Part shown: positions 44,075 to 54,189 of the stretch, piece by piece
How the letters are laid out: each line of letters opens with the position of its first letter
How positions within the stretch are numbered: the stretch's first letter is position 1
Source of the DNA: Lepeophtheirus salmonis
Lineage: Eukaryota > Arthropoda > Copepoda > Siphonostomatoida > Caligidae
Assembly: GCF_016086655.4 (NCBI RefSeq)
Contig: NC_052140.2
Coordinates: 11,842,001-11,906,000, forward strand
DNA length: 64,000 nucleotides
Direction: 5' to 3'
Program-made: the position numbers and the translations under genes
Notes under the pieces: model-generated
The model's input: only the letters and a program-made list of their open reading frames with translations
Told to the model about the DNA's origin: nothing
The model's database searches: none

Positions 44075-44295
44075 CAGAGATTGGAGCATCGTTTGTGAAG
44101 GTTGTAGAGTTAAAAGACGACTATGTTGAAAAATAAAAATTAGAGTTGTGTTTTTTTTAAAAAAACACTCAAACGACTTTTACGTAAAAACTGTGCGTCC
44201 AAAATGGCAGACACTTTTGTGCTTTGTCTAGCTTTTATTTACAGTTCCTGCCGTTCTCACGTTGAGGTCGAAAACTTGTCAAAATACTCCATTCA
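44075..44295 (+). pseudogene. Family P mariner 3' end
   Basis: The plus strand reads LQRLEH, then VKVVELKDDYVEK and a stop near 44148. About 110 bp later comes TCACGTTGAGGTCGAAAAC and TTGTCAAAATACTCC, the inverse of the family P terminal repeat, preceded by AGCTTTTATTTAC, the inverse of the family leader. The rest of the transposase is missing. It abuts the split mariner on its left. Confidence 0.6.
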
Positions 44296-44989
44296 ATATC
44301 AATCTATATAAAAATTATAATTATATATCTCTTTGAGTCATTAGCTTCAAAAATATTTGTGTTCATTAATGATTTATCAATACCTATGGTCGTACTGTAC
44401 ACTCACACAAAAAAAATAGCCTATCTTATTAATTATTTAACCATTGTCAGACTCTAATAATATTAAAACTTTTGTTATCTGAGGGATTGAGATAGATAAA
44501 CATACATAGGCAATGTATTGTTTCACAATGTGTCACATTTTTAGTTTAATCCCCTTTATTCGTGCAACCCTATTAATATAGATGTGAATTATAAGCATTT
44601 ATTCGTGATTTTAATTTTAAATTTTGCTTTTTTTTATTAATTTAAAGTGTAGTTAAAGAATAGAAGGTAAATTTTACATAGAGTATTATCTCACAAATCA
44701 GTTTACATATCCCTGTTTGTCTTCAAAAATACCACAGATTCAATGTTAACTTAAAAATGTTTGAAATTCCGGAGAAGGTACATTTAAAGAAACTAAAACG
44801 ATTGCGAGATTTTTTGTATTTGGCAATCAGAGCAGTATTTTTTTATTTTCTAAAGGTTATATAATTACTTTTTAACTACTAAAAAGCAAAAATTAGACTT
44901 ATAGCTCTCTTATACGGCATATAATTGAATTCATTGGAAAGAAAAGGGTCTGCCGTTTTCAAAAATTCTATATTTTTGAACGTTTTGCA

Positions 44990-45370
44990 GACGTAGACAA
45001 CGTAGTGCTTCGACATTGATCGCCACTCTTTCTCAACCGATTGGTTTAGGGACTCAATACTTCTGTGATGTTGTCTACAGGCCTTGCATTCAATTTGCCA
45101 TCAGATGTTGTAATCTAGGGGATTGAGGTCGGGGCTCTGTTGTGGGCAGAAGTCCTTCGGTCAGAACATGATTTTTTTGCCATCCAATCCTGCACGACTT
45201 TTGCCGTATGTGTGGGAGTCCCGTACTGTTGAAAGCAATACCGAGCAGTATTATTGAAGCCGTATCTTTGGTGTTGGACACTTCACAAATCAACCCGCTC
45301 ATTTTGCTTATTGTAAACAGGATCCACTCTAAATGTCTTTGCGTCCGAGAAAAACAAAATTTGGTTTTTG
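44990..45370 (-). pseudogene. Mariner transposase remnant (0.1-kb family), copy 3
   Basis: The minus strand starts at FSDAKTFRVDPVYNKQNERV (near 45340), where the first catalytic motif keeps D but has A for E. The central core is deleted. A second block reads QQYGTPTHTAKVVQDWMAK (near 45215-45230): the second aspartate is tyrosine. The third block reads KDFCPQQSPDLNPLDYNIWW (45100-45160), with the aspartate intact, followed by CKACRQHHRSIESLN and EKEWRSMSKHYVV. At least one frameshift separates blocks. The frame of 70 codons at 45302-45090 covers the wrong frame for part of this. Confidence 0.75.
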
Positions 45371-46345
45371 TCAGGTCATTGTAATGCTTTTAGCAGCAAT
45401 CAAATCGTAATTGTTGTTGAGTAAGTAAGGGTCGTTCAATATATCGAAAAGAATTACCACAAGTTTTAAAAGTCATAGGACACCATAAAATGGTTCACCG
45501 ACTACTTCTTTGACAAGTCCATCACTTCAGATTTAAAAAAAAGATTTTTTTTGCCGTTTCAGGCTTTATTTGATCAGCCTTCCGCTTCTATGACGATCAC
45601 TGATGTTTTGACCATTGTTGATCTTTACACTGAACCTTCAGACAGTGGTTTTTCAATTTACAGTATCAGAATATGTAAACAAATTACTCCTTATCTTTTT
45701 TGCTTCTTTTTCGTTAATGTTTATACAAGGGACTTGGTAAGTAAGTCGTTCAAAAGGTAAGCAATCAGCTAATCTTTTTGCTATCGCAAGTTTTTCATAA
45801 AATTGACCAACATCTCTCAAAAACTTAATTAAAACCATGTTCCAAAACTTTTTGATGGCCCTGTATGTTTTGTATTTCCTTTCTCTGATAGCCCATTATA
45901 GTTTATCTAAAATTATGTCATAACATGTTCGATTTATTGGTTTCTTTATTTTTTTTTATATATATGTACCAGCTGGGCATAGAATTAAAAAAATGAACTT
46001 TATGTGTATATTACGTTATTAGAACTGAGATAGTACAGTATACAACCTTGATTCGGAATATCTTTTATGATAAAACAATTATTTATCAATAGAAATTATA
46101 TTTAATGTTTTATATTGATTACTATTTCAAAAATAGCTTTTAATTAGTTCTTACATGTCAAATTTTCGACTATGCAAGGCATTTTTAAGAAATATCATAG
46201 TAGTTAAAACGGTATTCCGAATTCGTGTTGATATCTTGCATTTTCCTTAGAAAATATTAATATTAGTAAATATTACAAAGTCTCAGATACTAGATACTTG
46301 AGGTACGTACTAGTCAATGGTTATGGACAATATGTCTCTAAATAC
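45371..46345. other. Stretch without a supported gene
   Basis: AT-rich sequence. The ATG frames at 45551-45760 (plus) and 45653-45838 (minus) show no motif. Confidence 0.4.
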
Positions 46346-46347
46346 TA

Positions 46348-47116
46348 CAGGGTGAGTGGACAAAAAATTACAACTACAAGCTTATTTTATAATATTTATT
46401 GATAAAATAAAAACGAATATCTTTATCAAATCCTGTGATGAGGGAGGCCAAGAGGAGAAGGGTACGAACGCAAAAGAAGAAAAAAATTAGAGAAATGTTC
46501 GGCGACTTTGGGGGGTTCTTCAAGATGTTCAGCAGCCTGAAGCTTTTGAGCAGCCGCAACCCTTGAGTCTTTTCAGGCAGAAGTTGGGCTGTCTGACGCC
46601 TGTAGGACTTGCACCTTAAGTCCTCCTTCACACGAGCCCTCACAGTCCACTCGGCCACGCCCGGGTCCCTCACCATGGCGCTTATGGAACGGTGGGGGTC
46701 CTCGTCGATGATGTCTCTGACCTTGTTGATGAAGGTGACGTCCCGGACAATCCTGGTGCTCTTCTCCTCCTTTTTCCTCCTGTCAACAACGTCCATCGGG
46801 TCTGATGACTCCTCCAGGTGCTTCCTGAGACTTCTGACCGTTCCTACTGGCATTGACAGAAGGCCAGAGATGTCAGCATTGATTAATTTCAGGTGATCAC
46901 TAAGCATAATATGAATAACAGTGCACCTACGATCTCTCTCATTGAACATAATGACTTTTCTTGGGCACTTAAAATGAGACTATCGCTACAAGTGGTAAAC
47001 AATAACTGAAGCCTATGACCCAGGAAAAATTTTAACACCAAAAACAGACGGATCAGACATCATCTGATAGAGTAATGCCGTCTTTAAAATACGGCAGATT
47101 TTGTTCATGCACCCTG
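46348..47116 (-). mobile_element. TIR-bounded deleted mariner keeping its DNA-binding ORF
   Basis: 769-bp element with TA on both sides (46346-46347 and 47117-47118). Left end CAGGGTGAGTGGACAAAAAA; right end (inverted) CAGGGTGCATGAACAAAATC; 15 of the first 20 bases agree. The transposase reads on the minus strand. The catalytic core is deleted. Confidence 0.9.
46374..46949 (-). CDS. DNA-binding-domain-only mariner protein, 191 codons
   Basis: Open frame of the element above; the start at 46949 is the natural N-terminus of the family (MFNERDRRCTVIHIMLS). Residues about 16-46 form a first helix-turn-helix (HLKLINADISGLLSM, TVRSLRKHLE), then a basic linker with KKEEKST. Residues about 72-112 form the second (VRDIIDEDPHRSISAMVRD, AEWTVRARVKEDL). 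Then CKSYRRQTAQLLPEKTQGLR (113-132) leads into the catalytic domain, which is cut after LKNPPKSPNISLIFFFF, where FFSDEK would be expected. The remaining about 35 residues come from another frame after the deletion. If expressed, it could bind the terminal repeats without cutting them and act as a repressor; this is inference. About 150 codons remain open without a stop, unlike most remnants here. No promoter or splice signal was identified. Confidence 0.65.
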   Translation of the reverse strand: MFNERDRRCTVIHIMLSDHLKLINADISGLLSMPVGTVRSLRKHLEESSDPMDVVDRRKKEEKSTRIVRDVTFINKVRDIIDEDPHRSISAMVRDPGVAEWTVRARVKEDLRCKSYRRQTAQLLPEKTQGLRLLKSFRLLNILKNPPKSPNISLIFFFFCVRTLLLLASLITGFDKDIRFYFINKYYKISL

Positions 47117-47327
47117 TATATACATGAGAATTGATATATACATATAACATATTTTAATATTAGATATTTAAAAAAAAATTTTCCTTCTAAAGTAATATTT
47201 GGAGTCGATACCTCAGTTAAAGGGAGTTACATATATTTTTCATTTCAATATTATAGGTAAGCCTTGTTTTTTCTTAACTTCATTTACGTCTTCATGTGAG
47301 TATTTTTATTTAATGTTCACCATTATA

Positions 47328-47820
47328 CAGAGTGGGTACTCAAAACTTGCGGAGCCACTAAATTACAATTGTATCTTAGTTATTTTCAATATACGAGTCT
47401 TGATTGTGCAACCAAACATTGTTCTTATCATATGTCTCCCAATGTGAAAATACCAGAGTGAGTCCCGAGAAGGCTGCAAACATCGTTGGCATCTCCATTC
47501 GGACATACGAAATCTTGATTTTTTGTTTTGTACTCAAAAATTGTCGTGTATGGAAAAAAATTTAAGTTCTTGACACGAATAATGTAAAAAATTATATAAT
47601 ATTCTCAAAAATTTAAAAATATCAAAATTAGGGTCAATGCCGTCTCCCATTCCAGCTAAATACCTCTGCCAAGAGGCAGTGCGAGGTTATGTCGGAGGGC
47701 CACGGCGTCAAGGTTTGCAAGCCATTAGGCCCAGGGGTGAGGCCATGGTGGCAGCAGAGGGCGACCATTTAGAGAAATATCTTTGCAATTATTTTTCTTT
47801 TGAATAATATATTGCCCACT
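47328..47820 (+). pseudogene. Internally deleted mariner, amino and carboxy ends
   Basis: The left end CAGAGTGGGTACTCAAAACT at 47328 looks like a terminal repeat. The frame near 47455-47540 reads PEKAANIVGISIRTYEI, the first helix-turn-helix with one frameshift. After a short AT-rich join, the carboxy end appears: KRQCEVMSEGHGVKVCK-like and then RGEAMVAAEGDHLEKYL (47735-47800), ending at a stop soon after. All catalytic motifs are missing. No matching right end was found before the repeat B copy that starts at 47873. Confidence 0.6.
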
Positions 47821-47872
47821 GGTTTAACAGTATGTTGTTCTTGATAATGTTGATTTTTCGTATCTTACAACC

Positions 47873-48085
47873 CTACAAAATAAGTTTATAAAGCGTTCGT
47901 CTTTGCTTTATCAGGCCTTTAAATCATATTTAAAAAGAAAAAATATATATATATTAACTTTGATTTCTTAATTTTTTTGTAAGTACTTTTGGAACTGAAC
48001 GCTGAAATCCCATTTTTAGCATTAGGCAATAAAAAAATCCGTTCCATTCAACTCTCCGTTCATCGAGCGCACGTTCCATGGAAAA
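47873..48085 (+). repeat. Repeat B, copy 2
   Basis: Partner of 25352-25470, with about 90 bp of additional sequence before TCCGTTCATCGAGC. Confidence 0.6.
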
Positions 48086-49464
48086 GTGTTCTTTCTGTTC
48101 GCAAGCCTGGTCTCTATATTCTATAGCTACTCATTTTTGACCATATGAAATTGTCGCTGAAATGAACAACGCTGAAAAGAATCTTCTCCAAATAAATACT
48201 CGCTCAAATGAAAATTAGCTATGTTGTCACTCATTGAATTATTGTTGTTCAAATGAATGCCCGACATTTACAAACTATTAAATGGTTGTGATAATTGCAT
48301 TTTGACTTTCTGCTTACATGGTCTCCAATTTTGAGATAGAAAAATAACATATGGCGTGCAGGGATACTTATACAATGTACCCAAACATTTTTCGAATTGT
48401 CAGGGCTACATTATTTTTTTTTACATAGCAATAGTTCTACCAACTTACAACTCTACACATGTCTCGAAGCACATTTTTGTTGAATATGTTTTTTAAAAAA
48501 ATTATTGATATATGTATACATATTTGTGCACTAGGTCATTTTGCTTTGAATTATTTTTCCTCAAAACATTTTCCCTCAAGGATATTTCGCTTTTAATATA
48601 AAATAAAGGAGATTTATAGGTTGTCTTTTCAAATTTAAGTTAAAATTAATGTTCCTAGCACATAAATTTGATGACTTAAAAAAATACTGTGTAAACAAAT
48701 TTAAACCATGTTACTTTATTTGCATAATGACTATTTTACTCATATGAACATGCAACCTTGATTGATTTACAATTTAAAAAAATAGTAATTAGGTGTTGAC
48801 AAAATAGACTTACTCAGCTTTATGAATGTAGAAAATGACTCTCCACTATATATCCCTGTTGCTATTCATTTTTCACACTTACACTTAATTACTTTTCAGA
48901 GCAACTCCGCATGTTTTCTCCTAAAGAATGAAGAAACAATAATAACAACTGGATAAAATAAAAAACATTTTTCAGATTGCCAATAACAAGAGCTAAAATC
49001 TTGGACCCTAAAAATGCAAAGGATTTACAACCCTAAATATAATTTTCTTTTTTTTCAATGACGTGCAGAACTTTAGCAATACATGTTCGTTGCTACACCT
49101 CATCTAAACTCACATTTATTATTTTTTATATGTAATCCCCTTTTTTTAATATGACGTGCTTAGCCAGTGCTTCCTGATGCCTGAACGGAAAAGCCCAAGA
49201 AAAATGTTCGTAATCCTACAAGTGGTTTAATATTTATTTTATTATTATTAGATGGAGGTATATTGAACTATTGTAATTACAAATAAATTCTGGAGAAATA
49301 AAAACTACTCGAATAGTTCCAGTTTTGCTCTATGAGAATTAATAAAAAGGGTTTTTCCCTTAGAAAAAAAAAAAAGATAATGCTAAATATTGTAGATGCT
49401 GGGGGAAAAAAAAATCTTCTGAAAAACACTCTGTATGTCACAAAAGAAGTCATACGTAAACGGA
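48086..49464. other. Stretch without a supported gene; repeat I at 48535-48610
   Basis: No coding frame was recognised. At 48535-48610 the steps CATTTTGCTTTGAATTATTT, AAACATTTTCCCTCAAGGA and TATTTCGC form a worn repeat I array. Confidence 0.45.
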
Positions 49465-49580
49465 TTATTGGCTGAAAACATTTTACCCGAAGGACAATTA
49501 TCCAAATTGACCTTTTGCCAAAGGACTATTTGCCGAATGGACATATTGCCAAAGACAATTTTCCGAAAGGACAAATGATA
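49465..49580 (+). repeat. Repeat I, clearest array
   Basis: Consecutive steps ACCCGAAGGACAATTATCC, TTGCCAAAGGACTATTTGCC, GAATGGACATATTGCC, AAAGACAATTTTCC and GAAAGGACAAATG have a period of about 17-20 bp. A minus-strand 63-codon frame across it is repetitive and not a gene. Confidence 0.65.
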
Positions 49581-49928
49581 TTTGATATTTAAGATATTAT
49601 ATTTGAATTCAATTTTTAATTTAATTATCTCCTTTAATGATAATTCTCTTCATCAATCCTGGAATGGAAGAATACACCTAGATCTGACGAACTCAGTCTA
49701 CCCAATGGGTATTTTGCTACTCACAAAGAACTCGGATCCCAGCATTGAAAGGGCGGAGGAGAAGAAGTGAGAGAAAAATATCTTATCCAAAAAATAGAGG
49801 GTGCGGGGATCAAGTTGTCGCCTACTTTAAACCTTGATAACTTGAAGACGACATTATCAAATAAAAAACCGGTTACCAAATAGGAAGGCTATTCTCGTCA
49901 GCTGACGATACGTAGTTCAGTTAGCATC

Positions 49929-50324
49929 ATGCCGTCATCAAATGAGGAGAGAAAGAGCTATAAGTGGAACGAGGAGCTTTCGAGGTCCGCCGTAGTCATG
50001 GCATTGCTTAATAATGGAGGTGAAATCTCCAATTCAACGATTGCTTCAACCTTAGGAGTGACTTTACAGACTATTCAGCGTATCTGTAAGAAGCTAGAGG
50101 ACACCTGGGATGTTGATGCCACCATCAAGAGGGCACCCAAGGAGGAGGGCGCCGACAGGAAGGTCAGGGACACCGACTTTGCCGACAAGGGGAAGAAGAT
50201 GGTTGAGGATGACCCTACCAGGTCCATGAAGGCCGGAGACAGGCCCTGGGTGTGGCAAAAGGACCTCAGCACCCTGCCAGGTGTCCAAAATCTCCAAGCA
50301 GTGGTTAACCGAGAACTGCTATGA
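49929..50324 (+). CDS. Truncated mariner DNA-binding ORF of MarL-2, 131 codons
   Basis: Starts at the family's natural start (MPSSNEERKSYKWNEELSRS). Residues about 25-56 form the first helix-turn-helix (ALLNNGGEISNSTIASTLG, TLQTIQRICKKLE). The linker is ATIKRAPKEEGADRKV, and the second helix-turn-helix begins with KMVEDDPTRSMKA (89-101). It is then cut: the next residues, GDRPWVWQKD, belong to the strand just before the second catalytic motif. A one-base insertion follows, so the frame ends at residue 131 in a wrong frame. Only one and a half DNA-binding modules remain. The deletion junction near 50233 differs from that of MarL-1. If translated, it might bind terminal repeats weakly; this is inference. 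Confidence 0.65.
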   Translation: MPSSNEERKSYKWNEELSRSAVVMALLNNGGEISNSTIASTLGVTLQTIQRICKKLEDTWDVDATIKRAPKEEGADRKVRDTDFADKGKKMVEDDPTRSMKAGDRPWVWQKDLSTLPGVQNLQAVVNRELL

Positions 50325-50565
50325 CGTCGTAACCAAGGATTTGTGGCCTCCTAACTCTCCCGACCTTAATCCTTTGGACTATTTTGTCTAGGGCTATGTC
50401 AAGAGACATACCAACAGACATCCCCATAGCACCAAGGCTAGCCTGAAGGACTCCATCAAGGAGGTATTCGGCAACATGGACAATGAGACGGTCAGAAGAG
50501 CCTGCAGCCGGTTCAGAGGCCGTATTGAGGCCGTTATTGATGCCAACGGTGATTATATCGAATGA
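50233..50565 (+). pseudogene. Catalytic C-terminal part of MarL-2
   Basis: Read with a +1 shift after D at about 50264, the sequence gives DSAPCQVSKISKQWLTENCY, DVVTKDLWPPN, SPDLNPLDYFV, a stop replacing W, GYVKRHTNRHPHSTKASLKD, EVFGNMDNETVRRACSRFRG and RIEAVIDANGDYIE at the native stop (about 50563). From the aspartate before SAPC to the aspartate in NPLD there are 37 residues, so MarL is DD37D like the remnant at 16.9 kb. FSDEK and the first half of the core are deleted. The W-to-stop change and the frameshift kill it. Confidence 0.8.
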
Positions 50566-50912
50566 ATGGCTACTCTATACCTATATCCTCGTCATAGTTT
50601 TGATTTTCAATAAAAAAGTTAAAAAATGTATATTGTGTTGTTTTTTTGTAGAAAAATATTTTGGCGCCAATTTGATCCCCGCTCCCTTTACTAGGATTTC
50701 CCCTTTACAAATCCAATACCTTTGATTCATGGAGATCACTTTGGGATCCAAAATATAGAGACAGAGATGTTGGACACACATGGAGTAGTGATAAAAACTC
50801 GGGAAGATGGGAGAACTTACTTTTTGATGAAGAAGGAAAACAAATTATACTTGATAGACGCTTCCTAAAAAAACAGATCAACCGGAATGTCCTTGAAAAA
50901 CGACTTACATAA

Positions 50913-51624
50913 TATGAGGATTACATAATTTCCTGTCAGCGTTGTATATTAATGTTTTGTGAAGGGTTTTAATATTATATTTTAAATTTTATTAATGTTA
51001 TATATTAGGTATTTGTCGTCTGGGGGGGGTGAGGTCATCACATAGAAAGATTAAACCTGTATTTATATAATGTAATATGAGTATGTACCTTTGTATCGAA
51101 TAATTTTTTCTATTAGTATCAATAGACACTTCGTAAGTTGATAACTCAACAATTATATACGCACAACACATAAGTATGTAGTTTAAATCATTAATTTTAT
51201 TGTACTGTAAGAAAATGGAATAACCAACAAAGACGACGCGAGCTCGAATAGATGACGTAATAATCACACTTCTCCGTTGTCAATCTATTATGATTCGGCA
51301 TGATGGACTATTCATATTGGAAAATACTAATGGATTGACGGACAAGTATAATAACTTCTACTATTCGAGTTGCTGTCGCGTTTGTTTCATATTTAATTTA
51401 CTTAAATTACAAGAAGAGTAAAGATTCGAACTACATTCGAACCACCTTCTACTGGGTTGTATTTATATAATGCTGATTAAAAAGTATAATTAATAAAGAA
51501 AATATATATTTCTGCAAAATAAAACTAATTCATTTACCTATATGACATATACCCATAGTGCAATACTTATTTATCATTGTATTATTTAAAAATTGAAAAT
51601 GTGCATCGCATCTATAAATATAAT
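50913..51624. other. Stretch without a supported gene
   Basis: AT-rich with a slightly GC-richer patch at 51230-51400. The 89-codon minus-strand frame 50998-51267 has no recognised motif. Confidence 0.4.
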
Positions 51625-51710
51625 TATTCAGCCAAATGTCCTAAAAGTTCCTATGGGGATATGTCCGTTAGGCAAATTGTCATTCAGCAAATTGTCTTAG
51701 AACCCATTGT
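51625..51710 (+). repeat. Repeat I, worn array
   Basis: Steps CAGCCAAATGTCCTAAAAG, GATATGTCCGTTAGGCAAAT and TGTCATTCAGCAAATTGTC lie at about 20-bp spacing. Confidence 0.5.
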
Positions 51711-52119
51711 ATCTCTCTGGGTGTGAAAGGAATCCGAAAAACACCATCTCAACCCAAGAGACAGAAAAAAAAGTTGAAATTTTTTTTGAGTAGTGTACCT
51801 TAAAAATATGTTATGAGACACCTATGTAGAGAAAATGTACCAAATCATTTGGGAGACATTGTACCTTCATTCAGAATCCAATATTGAAGACTGAATTAAG
51901 TACTCTCTGCTTTAATTATCTTTATTGTGTCATGTACGTTTATGATGAAATCATTATTTTGTTTTAGAAATATACTAGTCTATGACGTCACTTACAGCAA
52001 AATAGTTGGCTACTTTAACAGATAAATGACGACATTGGTGTTCTCATAGAGTGGGTTGGAGGGTTGTAGCCCCTTCCCCCCAAAAGAGGAATATTAGCTT
52101 TCCAGCATAATTTTTTTTA

Positions 52120-52680
52120 CGGGTCAATTTGGGGAAATTATGCAGGATAGCAAAAAATTTAATTTTTGGAATTTTTTGCAAATAGCCATAGATATCTTAG
52201 TTTTGTTTCTAAAAATGAAATATTTTAATCTAATTTTTGAGGTTTTTTTCTCAGAAATGTAATATTTTAATTCCATTTTTTGAAATATTTTGTTGTAAAA
52301 TACTGTGGATTTTTGAAATTTTTTGAACAAATTTAATATTTAAAATTTCAATTTTGAATTTTTATTTCCACAATGTTTAATTTTTTGAATATATTTTTTT
52401 AAATTTAATTTTTTTGTGGATACCTATAGATTTTGAATTTTTTTTTTTAAGAAATTAAATTTTTTGTGAATAGTTTTGGAATTTTGATATTTTTTTACAG
52501 TAAAGTAAATTTTTCAAATATTTTCCCAAAAAAAAAATTTTTTTTGGTAATAGCTTTGGTTTTTTGAATTTTTCAAAAGAAAAATTCCATTTTTTGTAAA
52601 TAGCTAAGGGTTTTTGTTAAAAAAATAATATTTTAAATATAATTTTTGGAATTATTTTCAAATAAAATCCAATAAATATA
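52120..52680 (+). repeat. AT-rich minisatellite, units of about 50-60 bp
   Basis: The unit core is a GTGAATAGCTTTGGATTTTT-like block followed by TTGAATTTTT and a run of A or T. Recognisable cores lie at about 52180, 52294, 52416, 52466, 52545 and 52595, with irregular spacing and some units lost. The same core recurs at 55555-55730. Confidence 0.65.
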
Positions 52681-53317
52681 TGATCCTGCGGACACCCCAC
52701 TTGGATGACGACTTTGTATTTAATCAGAATGGTAGCCTAATGGAAACTTTTAAAAGTTTAATTAAATTTACATCCCATTAAAAAATAAGGAAGTATGATT
52801 TGATTTACCATTAGGTATCAATATTTATAATAAATACTTATGATCATGGGTTACTCAATGCTGATGATGAATAATCCATGATATGATACAAATATATATA
52901 TTATCTCGGACTACTTTGTAGAGTAAGGATGAGGATCCATGTTACAAAAAATCATTTATTTTTTTAAACTGTCTTAAGTTTCACAATTTCAAAGACAATT
53001 CAACGCTCGGGCAACATGATATAGGTATTTACCAAAGACAAATAATTCCAAAGTATTTTTGATATAGTCCAATAATTAATAATTACTTATTGGTGTGTTT
53101 GAAACAAATTAAAAGTCGGATAATCAAAACTACATTGATTTTATTGTCATAATAAAGTGAGCTCAGAACTTTCTATTTTAGTTATCATATGGACTTCAAA
53201 GACAATTCCTTGGTCAGATAAAGTAAATGTAATGGAATAACGTTTACTTTTAATTAATCAATGCAAATCCATCTGTCCAATTTAAGGAACATTGAAAAAA
53301 ACAATAACTTAACTTAA

Positions 53318-54185
53318 TATTATAATTCTGAGAATTTGAAAAATGTGTAGAATGAGAGCAGCTTAGCTGTCATGACAGTTTATTAGATAAGCTGCTACCA
53401 GCCACGGGAGAAAGGAAATAAACTAACTCCTACTCCGTGGTTAGCAAGGATGTATAGTAGACGGGTTTGATTTTCAACTTTTTTTTTTTTTACAAAGAGT
53501 TCGGAAAAGTTGTCATATTGTATGAAAATGACCTATGGAAAATTGCAATCCTTTAGGCAGCACATCTCGATCAAATTATCAAAAGAGGCAAAAACTCTTT
53601 ACTTAGTCAATATAGATACTAAGAGGAAATGTTCAGTCAACTTGCATAAAATAATTTGATAGACATTATTATGACCTATAAAAAGTGGTAAAAAAAGTTT
53701 TTTTTTCTAAAATTATACTATGGAACAAAAAACAAAGAGAAAAAATAGGAATATTTGATGATCCGCGTATAGCACGCATCCTTTTTTTATTTACATTTTG
53801 AGAAAGGAAAGATTAAAATTTCCTTCAATTATTCTATTTTTTTTCTCCATAGGGAAGCTTAAGAAAAAAAAGCATGATTAATGTTTCTTATAGGTTAGAA
53901 TAATGTCTACTATAATTAAATAATGCAAAATAGTTTTTAATACTGTAATTTAATCATTATTGCCCAAATAGGTAACTTTGACCTCCTTTCAAACTTTGAA
54001 AAAGATGACCTAAAGATGACATTGTATAAAAATGAAATTTTGCATAGGTATTTTTCATACCATATGACAACTTTTCCGCTCTACCCTTAATCGAAATTTG
54101 AAAAAAGTTGAAAATCAAACAGGTCTAATGTATAGGTAGGAGTTACTACGATGTCGATCCTAAATTCTACTCTAAAAAACTTTAA
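53318..54185 (-). repeat. Family A copy 11, interrupted by a hAT-like MITE
   Basis: Left part 53318-53457: AATTTGAAAAATGTG, AGCAGCTTAGCTGTCATGAC, CTACTCCGTGGTTAGCAAGG. Right part 54128-54185: GGAGTTACTACGATGTCGAT and CTAAATTCTACTCT. The parts join in the correct family order when the MITE and one target copy are removed. Confidence 0.8.
53458..54127. mobile_element. hAT-like MITE, 670 bp, with 8-bp target duplication
   Basis: Flanked by perfect ATGTATAG copies (53450-53457 and 54128-54135). The ends begin TAGAC(G/C)(G/T)GTTTGATTT on the left and the same inverted on the right; similarity between inverted ends extends about 100 bp, including GGAAAAGTTGTCATAT. The interior has no coding frame. 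An 8-bp duplication with TAG-type ends is characteristic of the hAT superfamily. Related pieces: 8285-8410 (inverted), 10205-10330 and 63535-63608. Confidence 0.85.
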
Positions 54186-54189
54186 AAAA

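Larger units (their letters stand above)
49797..50688 (+). mobile_element. Deleted mariner MarL-2 with TIRs and TA duplication
   Basis: 892-bp sister of MarL-1. Left end GAGGGTGCGGGGATCAAGTT; right end inverted AAGGGAGCGGGGATCAAATT; TA on both sides (49795-49796 and 50689-50690). It shares the leader and the 3' noncoding end with MarL-1. Confidence 0.9.
49749..50909 (+). pseudogene. Unrecognised ORF interrupted by mariner MarL-2
   Basis: If the element at 49797-50688 and one TA copy are removed, 16 codons on the left (49749-49796) join in frame with 73 on the right (50691-50909), giving 89 open codons: YLIQKILGFPLYKSNTFDSW, then RSLWDPKYRDRDVGHTW, SSDKNSGRWENLLFDEEGK and FLKKQINRNVLEKRLT, and a TAA at 50910. 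Composition is rich in W, D, R and G, unlike random AT-rich frames. A second frame is also largely open: 62 codons at 49582-49767, then stops at 49768 and 50692, then 58 codons including DTHGVVIKTREDGRTYFL. I cannot tell which was coding and recognise neither; a LINE or other retroelement tail or a host exon are possible. Confidence 0.4.

Noticed and set aside
46609..46896. Plus-strand 95-codon frame
   Set aside because: It is antisense to the DNA-binding ORF of the 46.3-kb mariner.
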